A stretch of 64,000 nt of DNA from VRUE01 sp963753245 (GTDB lineage: Bacteria > Actinomycetota > Thermoleophilia > Solirubrobacterales > 70-9). Each line of letters begins with the position of its first letter. Position 1 is the first letter of the stretch. A program made the translations under genes and the position numbers. The notes beneath the pieces were generated by a model that made no database searches, was not told where the DNA came from, and worked only from the letters and a program-made list of their open reading frames with translations. Below, piece by piece: positions 16,257-25,000 of the stretch. Location: the NCBI GenBank assembly GCA_963753245.1, contig CAVWBK010000002.1:62001-126000 (forward strand). Reading direction: 5' to 3'.

Positions 16257-17027
16257 ATGAGCCCCGACGATCCCAATTCAGGCCAATGGACGGTGCGCTA
16301 CGGGCTGATCGCGTATGGCGCTTCTTGGATCTTCGTAGGTGTCGCCACCATTGGGACTCGTGCCCTGTTCGGGACTGACCTTGGTGCCGCTGGCGCCCTC
16401 TGGTTCGATCTGGCCTGGCTTGCTTCGCTAATCCCACTACATCGTGCGGGCCTTCTGTCGACGGCGCGCCTTGGTCTGCGCACAACGCCAGCTGCACGCG
16501 CATTTGCGCTCACAATGCTCGTGTTCCTGGTTTTGACGCTCTTCGACGCAGCCTGGCAGATGGATCTCGGGGTCGCGCCCCCCAATAACCCGTTCGCCGG
16601 TATCGCCACGAAGAGCACAGCATTGATTGTGCTGACGGGCGTTGCCGCAGTCTTGAGTCCCGTGGTTGAGGAAATCTTCTTTCGGGGGCTGCTTTACCGC
16701 AGCTTTCGCAATCGCCTTTCGGTGATTCCGGCGAGCCTGATCAACGGCGTGCTGTTCGCGTTCGTCCATGGCGAGTACGCGCTTGCCATACTTCCCGAGC
16801 TGGCTCTCGCAGGCGTCCTGTCGTGTCTGCTCTACGAGTACACCGGGTCGCTGTGGCCAGGGATCACGCTCAGTCTCTTCCTCGATGCGGGCGGCTTCGA
16901 GCAAGCACTGACCGGGCGTGCCGGAATCGTCTACCTGGGTGTCGTAATTCTCGTGTTCCTGCTGGTGGCGCGAGGCCTGAGGGGAAATAGCGGAGGAGGG
17001 CTCCCCCCTCCGGCGCTAAGCGGGTGA
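16257..17027 (+). CDS. CPBP-family intramembrane metalloprotease
   Basis: A 256-aa polytopic membrane protein of the CAAX-protease/bacteriocin-processing (CPBP, Abi) family. About seven hydrophobic segments are visible. The core motif VVEEIFFRGLLYR (EExxxR, about residues 138-150) is followed by FAFVHGEYAL, which supplies the conserved His, and then SLWPGITLSLFLDAGGF with the last conserved polar segment. These residues form the intramembrane glutamate/histidine active site. Substrates of bacterial members are mostly unknown; some process peptides or give phage resistance. It stands alone between the tRNA fragment and the intron relic. Confidence 0.9.
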   Translation: MSPDDPNSGQWTVRYGLIAYGASWIFVGVATIGTRALFGTDLGAAGALWFDLAWLASLIPLHRAGLLSTARLGLRTTPAARAFALTMLVFLVLTLFDAAWQMDLGVAPPNNPFAGIATKSTALIVLTGVAAVLSPVVEEIFFRGLLYRSFRNRLSVIPASLINGVLFAFVHGEYALAILPELALAGVLSCLLYEYTGSLWPGITLSLFLDAGGFEQALTGRAGIVYLGVVILVFLLVARGLRGNSGGGLPPPALSG

Positions 17028-17685
17028 CTCTGTCTCTATCAGGAAGATGTTGACTAAGACGACGCTTGACCGAGTGAGCGTCCCCTCGCTTGCTTTCGCG
17101 TGGTGGCGAGCGCATTAACAGGCGCCGCTTACGCTCTCCCTTCGGACGATGCTCGGGCGTCCTGCGGGTTGACCCTCGACTTCTGCACGGAGGGGAAGGG
17201 AGAGCGAAGATCGGGATCTTAGAAGCTGGACGCCTCGCTTATGCCGAGGTCGGCATAGCTACACGAAAATCAACCGCAGCGCCAGCGAGGGCCGGGCCCG
17301 GCTGCGTGAGTCGGCCGCCCAAGATGATCGGACACGGGGCTGACCAGAGGATGCGTCTGCCTCAGTCATCACCCGCTCCGCCGGCATCGCCCGGGAATGA
17401 CACGTGTTTCGGGCTGAGGGCCAGTAGGGGTAGCGCTTTCACCAGCCTCAAGCGGGATTCGTCGGAGCCGTCGTAGGGAAACCCTCCCAGCCGCGGGACA
17501 GCACAACCGCGGTGAGGGAAGGGCCGCTGCTTCGTTCACGCGTCACGCATAGGGAAGGGCCGGTGAGTGCCAGATGGCTATGACCGCCTTGCACGATCAG
17601 GCGCAATGAACTAGGTAACGGTTTACCGTAGTCCGCCAACGACCCGACGACGGCCTCCTCTGCGCCAAGGCCACCGAGGAACGCT
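17028..17685. other. 5' flank of the intron relic
   Basis: No protein gene is convincing here. It contains the left 22-bp inverted repeat (17237-17258) and, beyond it, sequence that is probably the structured 5' part (domains I-III) of a group II intron, judging by the reverse transcriptase relic and domain V downstream. I could not place the intron 5' end. Confidence 0.45.
17237..17258 (+). repeat. Left 22-bp inverted repeat around the intron relic
   Basis: GCTTATGCCGAGGTCGGCATAG; its exact reverse complement is at 18984-19005. The element is itself a palindrome (TATGCCGA..CGGCATA). It bounds a 1.77-kb segment containing the reverse-transcriptase relic. Confidence 0.85.
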
Positions 17686-18829
17686 GTGGAGCGGGCGTGG
17701 GAGCTGGTGCGCGCCAATCGCGGCGCGGCCGGCATCGACAGGCAGACCATCGCCGATGTCGAGCACTACGGGGTCTCCCGGCTGCTCGATGAGCTGGCCG
17801 CGGATCTGAAGGAAGGAAGGTGGCGACCGCTTCCCGCGCGCCGGGTGTTCATCCCGAAAGCGCAGACGTGAGGATTGCGACCGCTCTCAATTCCTGCTGT
17901 CCGCACCCATCCTCAGGCGAGAACATTGAAGCCAGTGATCGAGCCGACTTCGAGCCCGACATGCTCGAGTGCTCGTTCGGGTTTCGGCCCAGGCGCTCGG
18001 CTCACGACGCCCTCCAGGCATCGTTGATGAGGCCTGGAGGGCCAGGCGGTGGGTTGAGGAGTAGGAAGTCGCCAACTGTTTTGAAGCGATCCCGCACGCG
18101 CAGTGATGTCGGGCGATCGAGGAGCGGATCGTCGATCGTCACGTCCTCAAGCTCTTGCGGGCGATGTTGCGCGCGGGAGTGATGGAGGACGGGGCGGTCA
18201 AGCGCAGCGACGCTGGAACCCCACAGGGCGGGGTGATCTCGCCTTGCCTGTGCAACGTCTATCTGCATCGGCTTCACCGGCAGTGCGCTGAGCGCGGACA
18301 TGGGGTCCTGGCGCGTTACGCAGACGACCTGGTCGTGATGTGTCAGAGCCGGGAGGAAGCCGAGCACGCCCTAAGGCGCTGCGGACGATCCTCTCGGAGC
18401 TGGGGCTCACGCTCAAGGAGGTAGAAGACGCGGATCGTGGAGCTGCGCGAGGGCGGGGAGGGGCTGGACTTCCTCGGCTTCCACCACCGCTGGGTGCGCG
18501 GCAACACGCCCGCTTCGCGGCATCTCTGCTTCCTTGTCCGCTGGCCCTCGGGCCAGGCAATGCAGCACGCCCGCGAGCGGATTCGTGAACTCACGGACCG
18601 CCGACCGCTACTGCTGCCGGTCGAAGGGGTCGTGCAGGACGTCAACCGCTTCCTGCGCGGCTGGGCGGGGTACTCCGCTACGGAAACTCCGCTGAAGCCC
18701 GGACAAGCTCACGTCACGCGCTCGCGCATGTGCTCGGCTTCTCGCCAAGCGTCACAACCGCAGCGGTCGGTACGGCTGGTGGGCCGTTATCCACCAGTCA
18801 CCGGACCGACTGGGGCTGATCAGCCTTGA
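17686..18829 (+). pseudogene. Group II intron reverse transcriptase/maturase, multiply frameshifted
   Basis: Successive frames spell an LtrA-like protein. 17686-17871 gives the N-terminal RT segment (WELVRANRGAAGIDRQTIADVEHYG). About 17940-18020 gives MLECSFGFRPRRSAHDAL. 18155-18424 gives GTPQGGVISPCLCNVYL and the catalytic RYADDLVVM. 18437-18829 gives the maturase X region (GLDFLGFHHRWVRGNTP, VNRFLRGWAGYSATET). At least three frameshifts and a short gap near 18050-18150 prevent expression of a whole enzyme. The catalytic YADD survives. The order and the following domain V show it belonged to a mobile group II intron. Confidence 0.88.
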
Positions 18830-18904
18830 CGGAACCATGGTCGCGCCACGACCCGACCGGCCGTGGCGTCCGGGAGCCGAATGCCGACGGTGAAGAACGT
18901 CGGT

Positions 18905-18937
18905 GAGCCGTGTGCGGGAGAACCGCATGCACGGTTC
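18905..18937 (+). ncRNA. Group II intron domain V
   Basis: A 33-nt hairpin. The lower stem GAGCCGTG pairs with CACGGTTC, a two-base bulge follows, and the upper stem TGCGG/CCGCA closes a small purine loop. The AGC catalytic triad position is intact. It lies about 75 nt after the maturase frame, as in canonical introns, so the catalytic RNA core survives better than its protein. Confidence 0.85.
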
Positions 18938-18983
18938 GAGGAGGTCGGCGGGAGGAACCCGAGGCTAGTCTGGCCGTCCACAC

Positions 18984-19005
18984 CTATGCCGACCTCGGCA
19001 TAAGC
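18984..19005 (-). repeat. Right 22-bp inverted repeat around the intron relic
   Basis: Exact reverse complement of 17237-17258. It lies 46 nt after domain V, where domain VI and the intron 3' end should be. Confidence 0.85.
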
Positions 19006-19464
19006 CTCGGAACGTGAGGACCTCGGCGAGCCTGTCGAAGTGCGATCGTGGTGGAGCACCGCGACGGTCAGCTGCTCGATGTGTTAGAGCGTCTCGCGAT
19101 CCAGCCCGTCTGGCCTGCGCAGCCGCTCGACGCGCTGCTTGTCGCTCAGTGCCGGCTTCTCGGCGGTGGGAGGTGGTGCTCAGTGTGGATCACGCCGATC
19201 GTGCGGATGGAGATCCTCTACTCCACACGCAGCCGCTACGGTTCGTTCAGAGGTGGACGCGACCCAGCGCCAGCCGAAGCGCTCGCAATTCACATGAAGC
19301 GCGAGGTGCGGGTCCGGGTACGGGAGCTATCCCCGCCCAAACGTCCGGGGCCTGCTCGTCGAGCCGCCGAAATCAGACACGCTCCTCATTTCTTGAAGGC
19401 TCACGCAGGGTGCTAGCATCGCCTTTGTAGGCAGGCGGTGATCCAGCAGCGCCATGGGAGGCCG
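19006..19464. other. Stretch with a possible PIN-domain relic
   Basis: A plus-strand frame contains ITPIVRMEILYSTRS (near 19190-19232), which resembles the second acidic motif of VapC PIN toxins, but no start, first Asp motif or downstream motifs are in the same frame. Otherwise no gene is seen. GGGAGG at 19456-19461 lies just before the next gene. Confidence 0.35.
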
Positions 19465-20832
19465 ATGAGCAGACCCGACTCTTTCCGCGGCAATCTCAGC
19501 GGCCGCTATCTCCCGGTTGCCCCTTTGCTTTCGACTTCGATTGCCTTGCTGGTGGCCATGCTCGCCATGGCGAGCCCTGCTCTTGCTGCACCTGCTCCTT
19601 CGATCGAAAGTGCCTCCGTTTCAAGCATCACCCAGCATGGGGCAACGCTCGAAGCGAAGATCAACCCCGAGGGCAGCGAAACGGGCTACGAAATCTGGTT
19701 CTGGCACGGATGTTCCGGAGGGGCATGTGAACGTGGTCCTCCATATGTCGTGGCCCAAGCGGCGGACATCGGTGACGGCAATGAAGGGCTTGTAGTTAAC
19801 GCGAACCTCACTGAACTGGAACCGGGCCAATCCAACAACGAATTTTGGGTGGTGGCGTCCAACGGCATCGGCACGTCTGAAAGCGCTCATCAACAGTTCG
19901 CGACGCCGCCGCATCCCCGGATCGAAGGTGAGTCGGTCTCGCATGTAAGCGCGAGCGACGCCACGCTGGAAGCAGTGATCAACCCGGAGGGTCTTCCCCA
20001 AGGTGCCGACTATCAGTTCCAGGTCGTGAAGAATTCAAACGAATACCCATCTGAATTGGTTTGCGCACAGGGGGGCGTGGTGCAGCCCGTGGGACACCAT
20101 GTGTGCCTCGCTCCCCCCGATTGGCCGACTGGCACGATTCCGCTCCGCTGGGTCTCCGGCGGGGACGAAGGCAAGCCGGTCAGCCTGGATCTGGCGAGCG
20201 TCGGTGTTACGCTCCAGCCGGGCACGACCTACCACTACCGAGTGCTCGCAGCCCTGTCAGGGAACGGGTTAGACACTGTGGCCTGGGAACCCCCGGCTGT
20301 GATCGGAGCAGACCAGACGTTCACTACGCCTCCTGCCCATATGCCCTCGGTCGAAAGCGAATCGGTCTCGCACATCACGGCGACCGACGCCACGCTGGAA
20401 GCCCAGATTGATACCGAAGGACTCGAAACAACGTACCAGTTCCGACTGGAATCGGGCTGCCTCCCGCCGGCGGCATGTCTGGTCCTCATCGAATACCCCT
20501 TGCCAAAAGGTCAACTTCTCGGCTCCTTTGTAGGGCAGAACGTCAGCCTTGACCTGAACAGTGCAGGCGTCACCCTACGCCCCGATACGAGGTACCGCTA
20601 CAGCGTCGATGCGACTAATTCGGTCGCTACGACACGAGACAGTGATCAAATCTTTACTACGCCGTCAGAAACTCTCCTCACCAACCAGATCAGCGGTTCG
20701 GATGGTCAACCGCCCGCGATCCATCTGCGATCTTCCCCCTTACCGCCGCACAACCGAAAACATAGACATCACCGCAGGCATAGGCGCGGATTGCATCCGC
20801 GCAAGCAGCACAGAGCAAACCGCTCTGGCTAG
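19465..20832 (+). CDS. Secreted protein with fibronectin-type-III-like repeats
   Basis: A 455-aa exported protein from ATG 19465 (a GTG at 19438 would add nine residues). The signal peptide spans about residues 15-45 and ends SPALA. Three repeats start at ..PSIESASVSSITQHGATLEAKINPEG, PRIEGESVSHVSASDATLEAVINPEG and PSVESESVSHITATDATLEAQIDTEG, each running to a YRVxA..GxGT strand and an FTTP end, the pattern of bacterial Fn3-like domains. The C-terminus is strongly basic and His-rich (HNRKHRHHRRHRRGLH). Probably a cell-surface binding protein; there is no enzyme domain. Confidence 0.78.
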   Translation: MSRPDSFRGNLSGRYLPVAPLLSTSIALLVAMLAMASPALAAPAPSIESASVSSITQHGATLEAKINPEGSETGYEIWFWHGCSGGACERGPPYVVAQAADIGDGNEGLVVNANLTELEPGQSNNEFWVVASNGIGTSESAHQQFATPPHPRIEGESVSHVSASDATLEAVINPEGLPQGADYQFQVVKNSNEYPSELVCAQGGVVQPVGHHVCLAPPDWPTGTIPLRWVSGGDEGKPVSLDLASVGVTLQPGTTYHYRVLAALSGNGLDTVAWEPPAVIGADQTFTTPPAHMPSVESESVSHITATDATLEAQIDTEGLETTYQFRLESGCLPPAACLVLIEYPLPKGQLLGSFVGQNVSLDLNSAGVTLRPDTRYRYSVDATNSVATTRDSDQIFTTPSETLLTNQISGSDGQPPAIHLRSSPLPPHNRKHRHHRRHRRGLHPRKQHRANRSG

Positions 20833-21319
20833 CATTTCATGCATCCAACAGGAGCTTGAGACGCTCTGGACGATTGCGAGCGCCCGCTGGCTCATCATGG
20901 AGCAGTGCTTGGGACGAGAATTACGAGCCCGGACTGGCCGGCGTCGCGCTTCCGCTCGCGTGTGGTGCGAGCGCGGCCCCGAGCAGCGCCCACGTGCTCG
21001 CTCTGGACGCCGCCGACCGCGCCTGCTAATGGCCGCCACCCGCTCGCTCCCGTTGGCGATTGCGGGAGCGTCCAGGGGTCATCCATCACGATCGCCAATC
21101 GCCCCAAGGAGGCACGTGCACCCGAGGTATTGGCGTGCTCGCTTGCGCACAAAAGTGGAGCTGGACCGGAAGGACCAGGCTCAGCTGGAGGTCTATCGTG
21201 ATTCCTCAGGCAGCGACGCGATCGCTACGGGGCCCTGGATCGCGCGAACCTGACGGCGGCAGCCAGCCCGAAGAGTAGGCTGCGCCTGTAGACCAAGCCA
21301 AGTCAAGACGGGAGCACAC
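20833..21319. other. Intergenic stretch, no gene seen
   Basis: Neither strand has a convincing coding frame. The last bases carry GACGGGAG (21306-21313), the ribosome binding site that supports the TTG start at 21320. Confidence 0.45.
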
Positions 21320-22561
21320 TTGAGTACTACAGGTCAGGATCAGACGCCGCTTGACGAGCTGGGCGTCGCTGACCGCGCCCACTTCCAGCAGGGGCCGCCG
21401 CTGGAGCTGTTCAGGCGGTTGCGCGCTGAGTGTCCGGTTCACTGGTCAAGCGGCATCGCTGAGTTTCCCGACGAAGCCGGCTTCTGGTCGGTGACGACCG
21501 CCGAGGACATGTTCGAGGTCAGCCGTGACTGGCAGACCTACTCCTCCGAAGTCGGCGGCTTCACCGCATCCAATGCAGGCTTGTCGTTGGAGATGCAGCA
21601 GGCGATGTTCATCGGGATGGACCCACCCAAGCACGACCGGCTGAAGGCGCTGTTCCAGCGTGGCTTCACGCCGAAGCGGATCGCCGAGCACGAGGACGCG
21701 ATCCGCGCCATCACGATCGAGGTGCTCGAGCGGCTCGAGGGCCGGGAGACCTGCGATCTGGTCAGCGACGTCGCCCAGCCGGTCGTGGCGCGGGTGATCG
21801 GCAGCTTCATGGGCCTCTCGCCTGAGGACGACCAGGCATGGGCGAACCTGATGAACGCGATCGTCGGCGCGGGCGATCCGGACGCGACGCCAGAGGGTGC
21901 GCAGAGCGTGATGGAGCGCGAGGTGCCCGAGGTGTTCGCGCGCTGCGGCAAGCTGATCGCCGAACGGCGCGCGGCGCCGACCGATGACCTGACGAGCGTG
22001 CTCGTGCACGCGGAGCTCGACGGCGAGCGGCTCGAGGACCACGAGATCGTGATGGGGTTCCTGCTGCTGATGGCCGCCGGCAACGACAGCACCAAGGCGA
22101 CCTACTGCAGCGGCATGCGCGCGCTGATGGAAAACCCCGAGCAACGACGGATGGTGCTCGAGGACCCCTCGCTGGTGCCGGCGGCGGTCGAGGAGTCACT
22201 GCGCATGTTTCCGGCGTTCGCGCACTTCGCCCGCACGGCCACATGCGACACCGAGCTACATGGGCAGCGCATCCGTGAAGGCGAGAAGCTGGTCATGTGG
22301 TACCCGTCGTCCAACCGCGATGAGACGCGCTTTGAGGACCCCGACCGCTTCGATCTGACGCGCGAAGCCGAGCACCAGGCGTTCGGTGCCGGTGGCCGGC
22401 ACTTCTGCCTGGGCACCGCGCTCGCGCGACTGGAGTTGCGGATCCTGATCGAGGAGACGCTCAAGCGCTACCCCGAGATTCAGATCGCCGGCGAGTGCAC
22501 ACACGTCGAGTCAGCGTTCGCCAACCAGCACAAGACACTGCCCGTGCGACTGGAGCCCTGA
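21320..22561 (+). CDS. Cytochrome P450
   Basis: A 413-aa soluble bacterial P450 starting at TTG 21320 behind GACGGGAG. Landmarks are the I-helix oxygen-activation motif LMAAGNDSTKA (about residue 250), the K-helix ExxR in VEESLRMFP, the PERF-like DPDRFDLTRE, and the heme loop AFGAGGRHFCLGTALARLE with the proximal Cys near residue 357. The family inserts one oxygen atom using electrons from a ferredoxin or related partner; none is encoded nearby. Layout resembles CYP families acting on steroids, terpenes or fatty acids. The adjacent relics and the FAD oxidoreductase suggest a decayed specialised-metabolism or degradation cluster. Confidence 0.95.
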   Translation: MSTTGQDQTPLDELGVADRAHFQQGPPLELFRRLRAECPVHWSSGIAEFPDEAGFWSVTTAEDMFEVSRDWQTYSSEVGGFTASNAGLSLEMQQAMFIGMDPPKHDRLKALFQRGFTPKRIAEHEDAIRAITIEVLERLEGRETCDLVSDVAQPVVARVIGSFMGLSPEDDQAWANLMNAIVGAGDPDATPEGAQSVMEREVPEVFARCGKLIAERRAAPTDDLTSVLVHAELDGERLEDHEIVMGFLLLMAAGNDSTKATYCSGMRALMENPEQRRMVLEDPSLVPAAVEESLRMFPAFAHFARTATCDTELHGQRIREGEKLVMWYPSSNRDETRFEDPDRFDLTREAEHQAFGAGGRHFCLGTALARLELRILIEETLKRYPEIQIAGECTHVESAFANQHKTLPVRLEP

Positions 22562-22861
22562 CGATGGAGCTCGAGCTCTTCCACGAACACGACAACGTAA
22601 GCGGTGGCCCCTAGCATCCCGGCCCATATCCGGACCGGACGGCTAAGACGTTCTCAGGGAGCCCATCGGGGAGCGCGTGGGCCCGCTTTACGCCGGCCGG
22701 TGTGACTCGGCGCCGACGATCGCAGTCCGGTCGAATCAGGCCATCAGAACCGCAGCGGCCGAGCGCACGGCGGCTTGATGATGACCGTGGCCGAACATCG
22801 CCCGTGCTGTGCGACGCGGAGCCGCAATCTCGATCATGCTCGTCTGCGTAACGATTCTTCC
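22562..22861. other. Decayed stretch between P450 and hydrolase relic
   Basis: Right after the P450 stop a frame begins ATG 22564 (MELELFHEHDNVSGGP) and ends after 16 codons, as if a following gene had been cut off. The rest shows no coding frame. Probably eroded remains of genes that once linked the P450 to the hydrolase relic. Confidence 0.35.
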
Positions 22862-23032
22862 TGTGGTACCCGCGCAGGCGACTTCGCGCTCACCGAGGGC
22901 CAGATGACCAGGTCGGCCGCGGCGGTGGCTGGCCCGTGGCGCTACGAGCGCCTCGACGGCCCGGGACACTGGATGCAGCTGCAGGCGCCGGATGCGGTGA
23001 ACCGGCTGCTGGTAGATTTCCTGCCCGCATGA
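22862..23032 (+). pseudogene. C-terminal remnant of an alpha/beta hydrolase
   Basis: The last 56 residues of an epoxide-hydrolase-like alpha/beta hydrolase remain: GTRAGDFALTEGQMT aligns to the strand with the catalytic acid, and RYERLDGPGHWMQLQAPDAV carries the catalytic His (GHW) and its following helix, ending LLVDFLPA. The nucleophile elbow and first two thirds are missing, so it cannot be functional. Confidence 0.7.
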
Positions 23033-23104
23033 GTTGCTGTCGTCTCGAGTTGTGCTGCGGTGCCCGTGAGCGCGGCGGCGGCGCGGTTGGGGGCTGAGCG
23101 AAGA

Positions 23105-24514
23105 ATGACCAGGATCGTGGTGTTGGGCGGTGGGGTGTGCGGGCTGGCGTCAGGGCTGATGCTGGCGCGCGACGGGCACGAGGTCACGGTGCTCGAGCGC
23201 AATGCGGATCCCGTGCCGGAGTCCGTCGATGAGGCGTGGGAGAAGTGGTCGCGCGATGGCGTTGCTCAGTTCCGTATGGCTCATTTCCTGCAGCCCGCGG
23301 GTCGCGCGGTGCTGGAGCAGGAGCTCCCCGACGTGTTCGATCGGCTCCTCGCGGCGGGCGCGATGCGTCTGGATCTGCTTGGGCTGATGCCCCCCAACCT
23401 GGCCGATGGCGGCCCACGGCCAGGCGATGAGCGGTTCGTGACCTACACCGCTCGCCGCCCGGTCTTCGAGCAGGTCCTAGCAGCGGCGGCAGAGGACGAG
23501 CCCGGCGTGAAGGTGCGTCGGGGCGAGAGTGTGAAGGAGCCGATCATGCAGGCCGGCAACGGGACGCCGCACGTGACCGGCGTCCGCCTTGACTCGGGCG
23601 AGAAGCTGCAGGCCGATCTCGTGGTGGACGCGATGGGCCGGGGCTCGCCGCTGCCACGCTGGTGCAGCGATGCGAACATCGGGCCCCTGCACGAGGAGTC
23701 CGAGGATTCGGGGTTCATCTACTACGGCCGGTTCTTCCGCTCGGCGGACGGTACGACGCCGCAGCCCTACGGTCCTCTGCTGGCGCCGATCGGGACCTTC
23801 TCGATCCTGACTCTCCCGTCGGACAACGGCACCTGGGCGGTAACCACCTACATCTCGAGCGGAGACCAGGCGCTGAAGCGGATGCGCGATCCCGACGCGT
23901 GGCGTGCCGTAGTCGAGGCGTGCCCAGCCCATGCGCACTGGCTGGAGGGCGAGCCGATCAGCGACCTGATGGCGATGGGCGGTGTGATCGACCGCTACCG
24001 CCGCCCGCTGCGCGACGGGCGCCCCCTGCTCACCGGCATCGCGCTGCTCGGCGACGCCTGCGCGTGCACGAACCCCTCGCTCGGTCGCGGGATCGCTCTC
24101 GGACTGGTGCACGCACAGTCCCTGCGCGAGGTGGTCAGCTCGCATTTGGAGGATCCGCTGGAGTTCGCGCTGGCGTGGGATGAGGCCACCGAGGCGCGAC
24201 TGGCTCCCTGGTATCGGGAGACGATCGCCGAGGATCGCAGCCGGCTGAGCGAAATCGAGGCGCTGCGCGAAGGATCGGAGCCACCTCGGCCGAGTGACCC
24301 ATCGCAGGCCCTGCGAGAAGCGCTGCTCACGGCGATGCTGCACGATGTCGACCTCTTCAGGGCCTTCCTGGAGTCCCGCTCGTGCCTGACGCCGTTGAGC
24401 GAGACCTTCGCGCAGGACGGGGTGCCCGAGCGCATCCTCGAGTTGGCGGGGCAGCACGAGCGCCTGCAGATTCCAGGCCCTGACCGCAAGGATCTGCTGC
24501 GGCTGCTCGGTTGA
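23105..24514 (+). CDS. FAD-dependent oxidoreductase/monooxygenase
   Basis: A 469-aa flavoprotein from ATG 23105. It opens with the Rossmann dinucleotide motif RIVVLGGGVCGLASGLMLARDGHEVTVLER. Mid-protein it has VVDAMGRGSPLPRW and near residue 310 the second FAD motif ALLGDACACTNPSLGRGIALGL, as in group A flavin monooxygenases and geranylgeranyl-reductase/tryptophan-halogenase relatives. No halogenase WxWxIP motif is seen. The reaction is probably hydroxylation or dehydrogenation of a small hydrophobic substrate using NAD(P)H. The neighbouring P450 and remnants of a hydrolase and a methyltransferase point to one former pathway. Confidence 0.85.
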   Translation: MTRIVVLGGGVCGLASGLMLARDGHEVTVLERNADPVPESVDEAWEKWSRDGVAQFRMAHFLQPAGRAVLEQELPDVFDRLLAAGAMRLDLLGLMPPNLADGGPRPGDERFVTYTARRPVFEQVLAAAAEDEPGVKVRRGESVKEPIMQAGNGTPHVTGVRLDSGEKLQADLVVDAMGRGSPLPRWCSDANIGPLHEESEDSGFIYYGRFFRSADGTTPQPYGPLLAPIGTFSILTLPSDNGTWAVTTYISSGDQALKRMRDPDAWRAVVEACPAHAHWLEGEPISDLMAMGGVIDRYRRPLRDGRPLLTGIALLGDACACTNPSLGRGIALGLVHAQSLREVVSSHLEDPLEFALAWDEATEARLAPWYRETIAEDRSRLSEIEALREGSEPPRPSDPSQALREALLTAMLHDVDLFRAFLESRSCLTPLSETFAQDGVPERILELAGQHERLQIPGPDRKDLLRLLG

Positions 24515-24691
24515 TATGGAGGGCCAACGGGTGATGGGGCAACGACGATCCGGACATCCTCGCCTCGTGCGGTCCTCCTTTCGGTTGCAAGCAGGCGCGG
24601 CCAGCCTCGCGATCGAGACTGTCGAATTGGACGAGGACCGAGCGCTTGAGCCTGACCGTGCTCATCCTCGCAGCCACGATCCACCGTTACG

Positions 24692-24988
24692 GTGTCATTG
24701 GTGGAGCGGATTCCCGTAGACCTGTCCGGGATACCGGAGACCCTTTTGGAGAATCTCTGCCGACGCGCTGCCGCAGCACGCTTGGGGGCTCTGAAGGACC
24801 CGATGGCTATCGACATCGTCGACCGGTTGGAGTACGACTTCGCGGCCAACGCTCTCGCTCGCCTGGAGCGGGCCGGCGATCCGGCAACTCCCTCGGCGTC
24901 GTCGTCATCACGCTGCCGGCCTAATCCTCCTTCTGCCCCGCAGACGGTCGAGCCCTCTACCATGGGCATCGCTTCGGCAGTCTTCTAA
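24692..24988 (+). pseudogene. N-terminal remnant of a LCMT-family O-methyltransferase
   Basis: From GTG 24692 the frame reads VDLSGIPETLLENLCRRAAAAR and LKDPMAIDIVDRLEYDFA, the typical opening of the leucine-carboxyl-methyltransferase/polyketide O-methyltransferase family. The SAM-binding core is absent: after about 75 residues it degenerates into Ser/Pro-rich sequence and stops. About a quarter of the family length remains. Confidence 0.7.
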
Positions 24989-25000
24989 TGCTCTCTCGCC

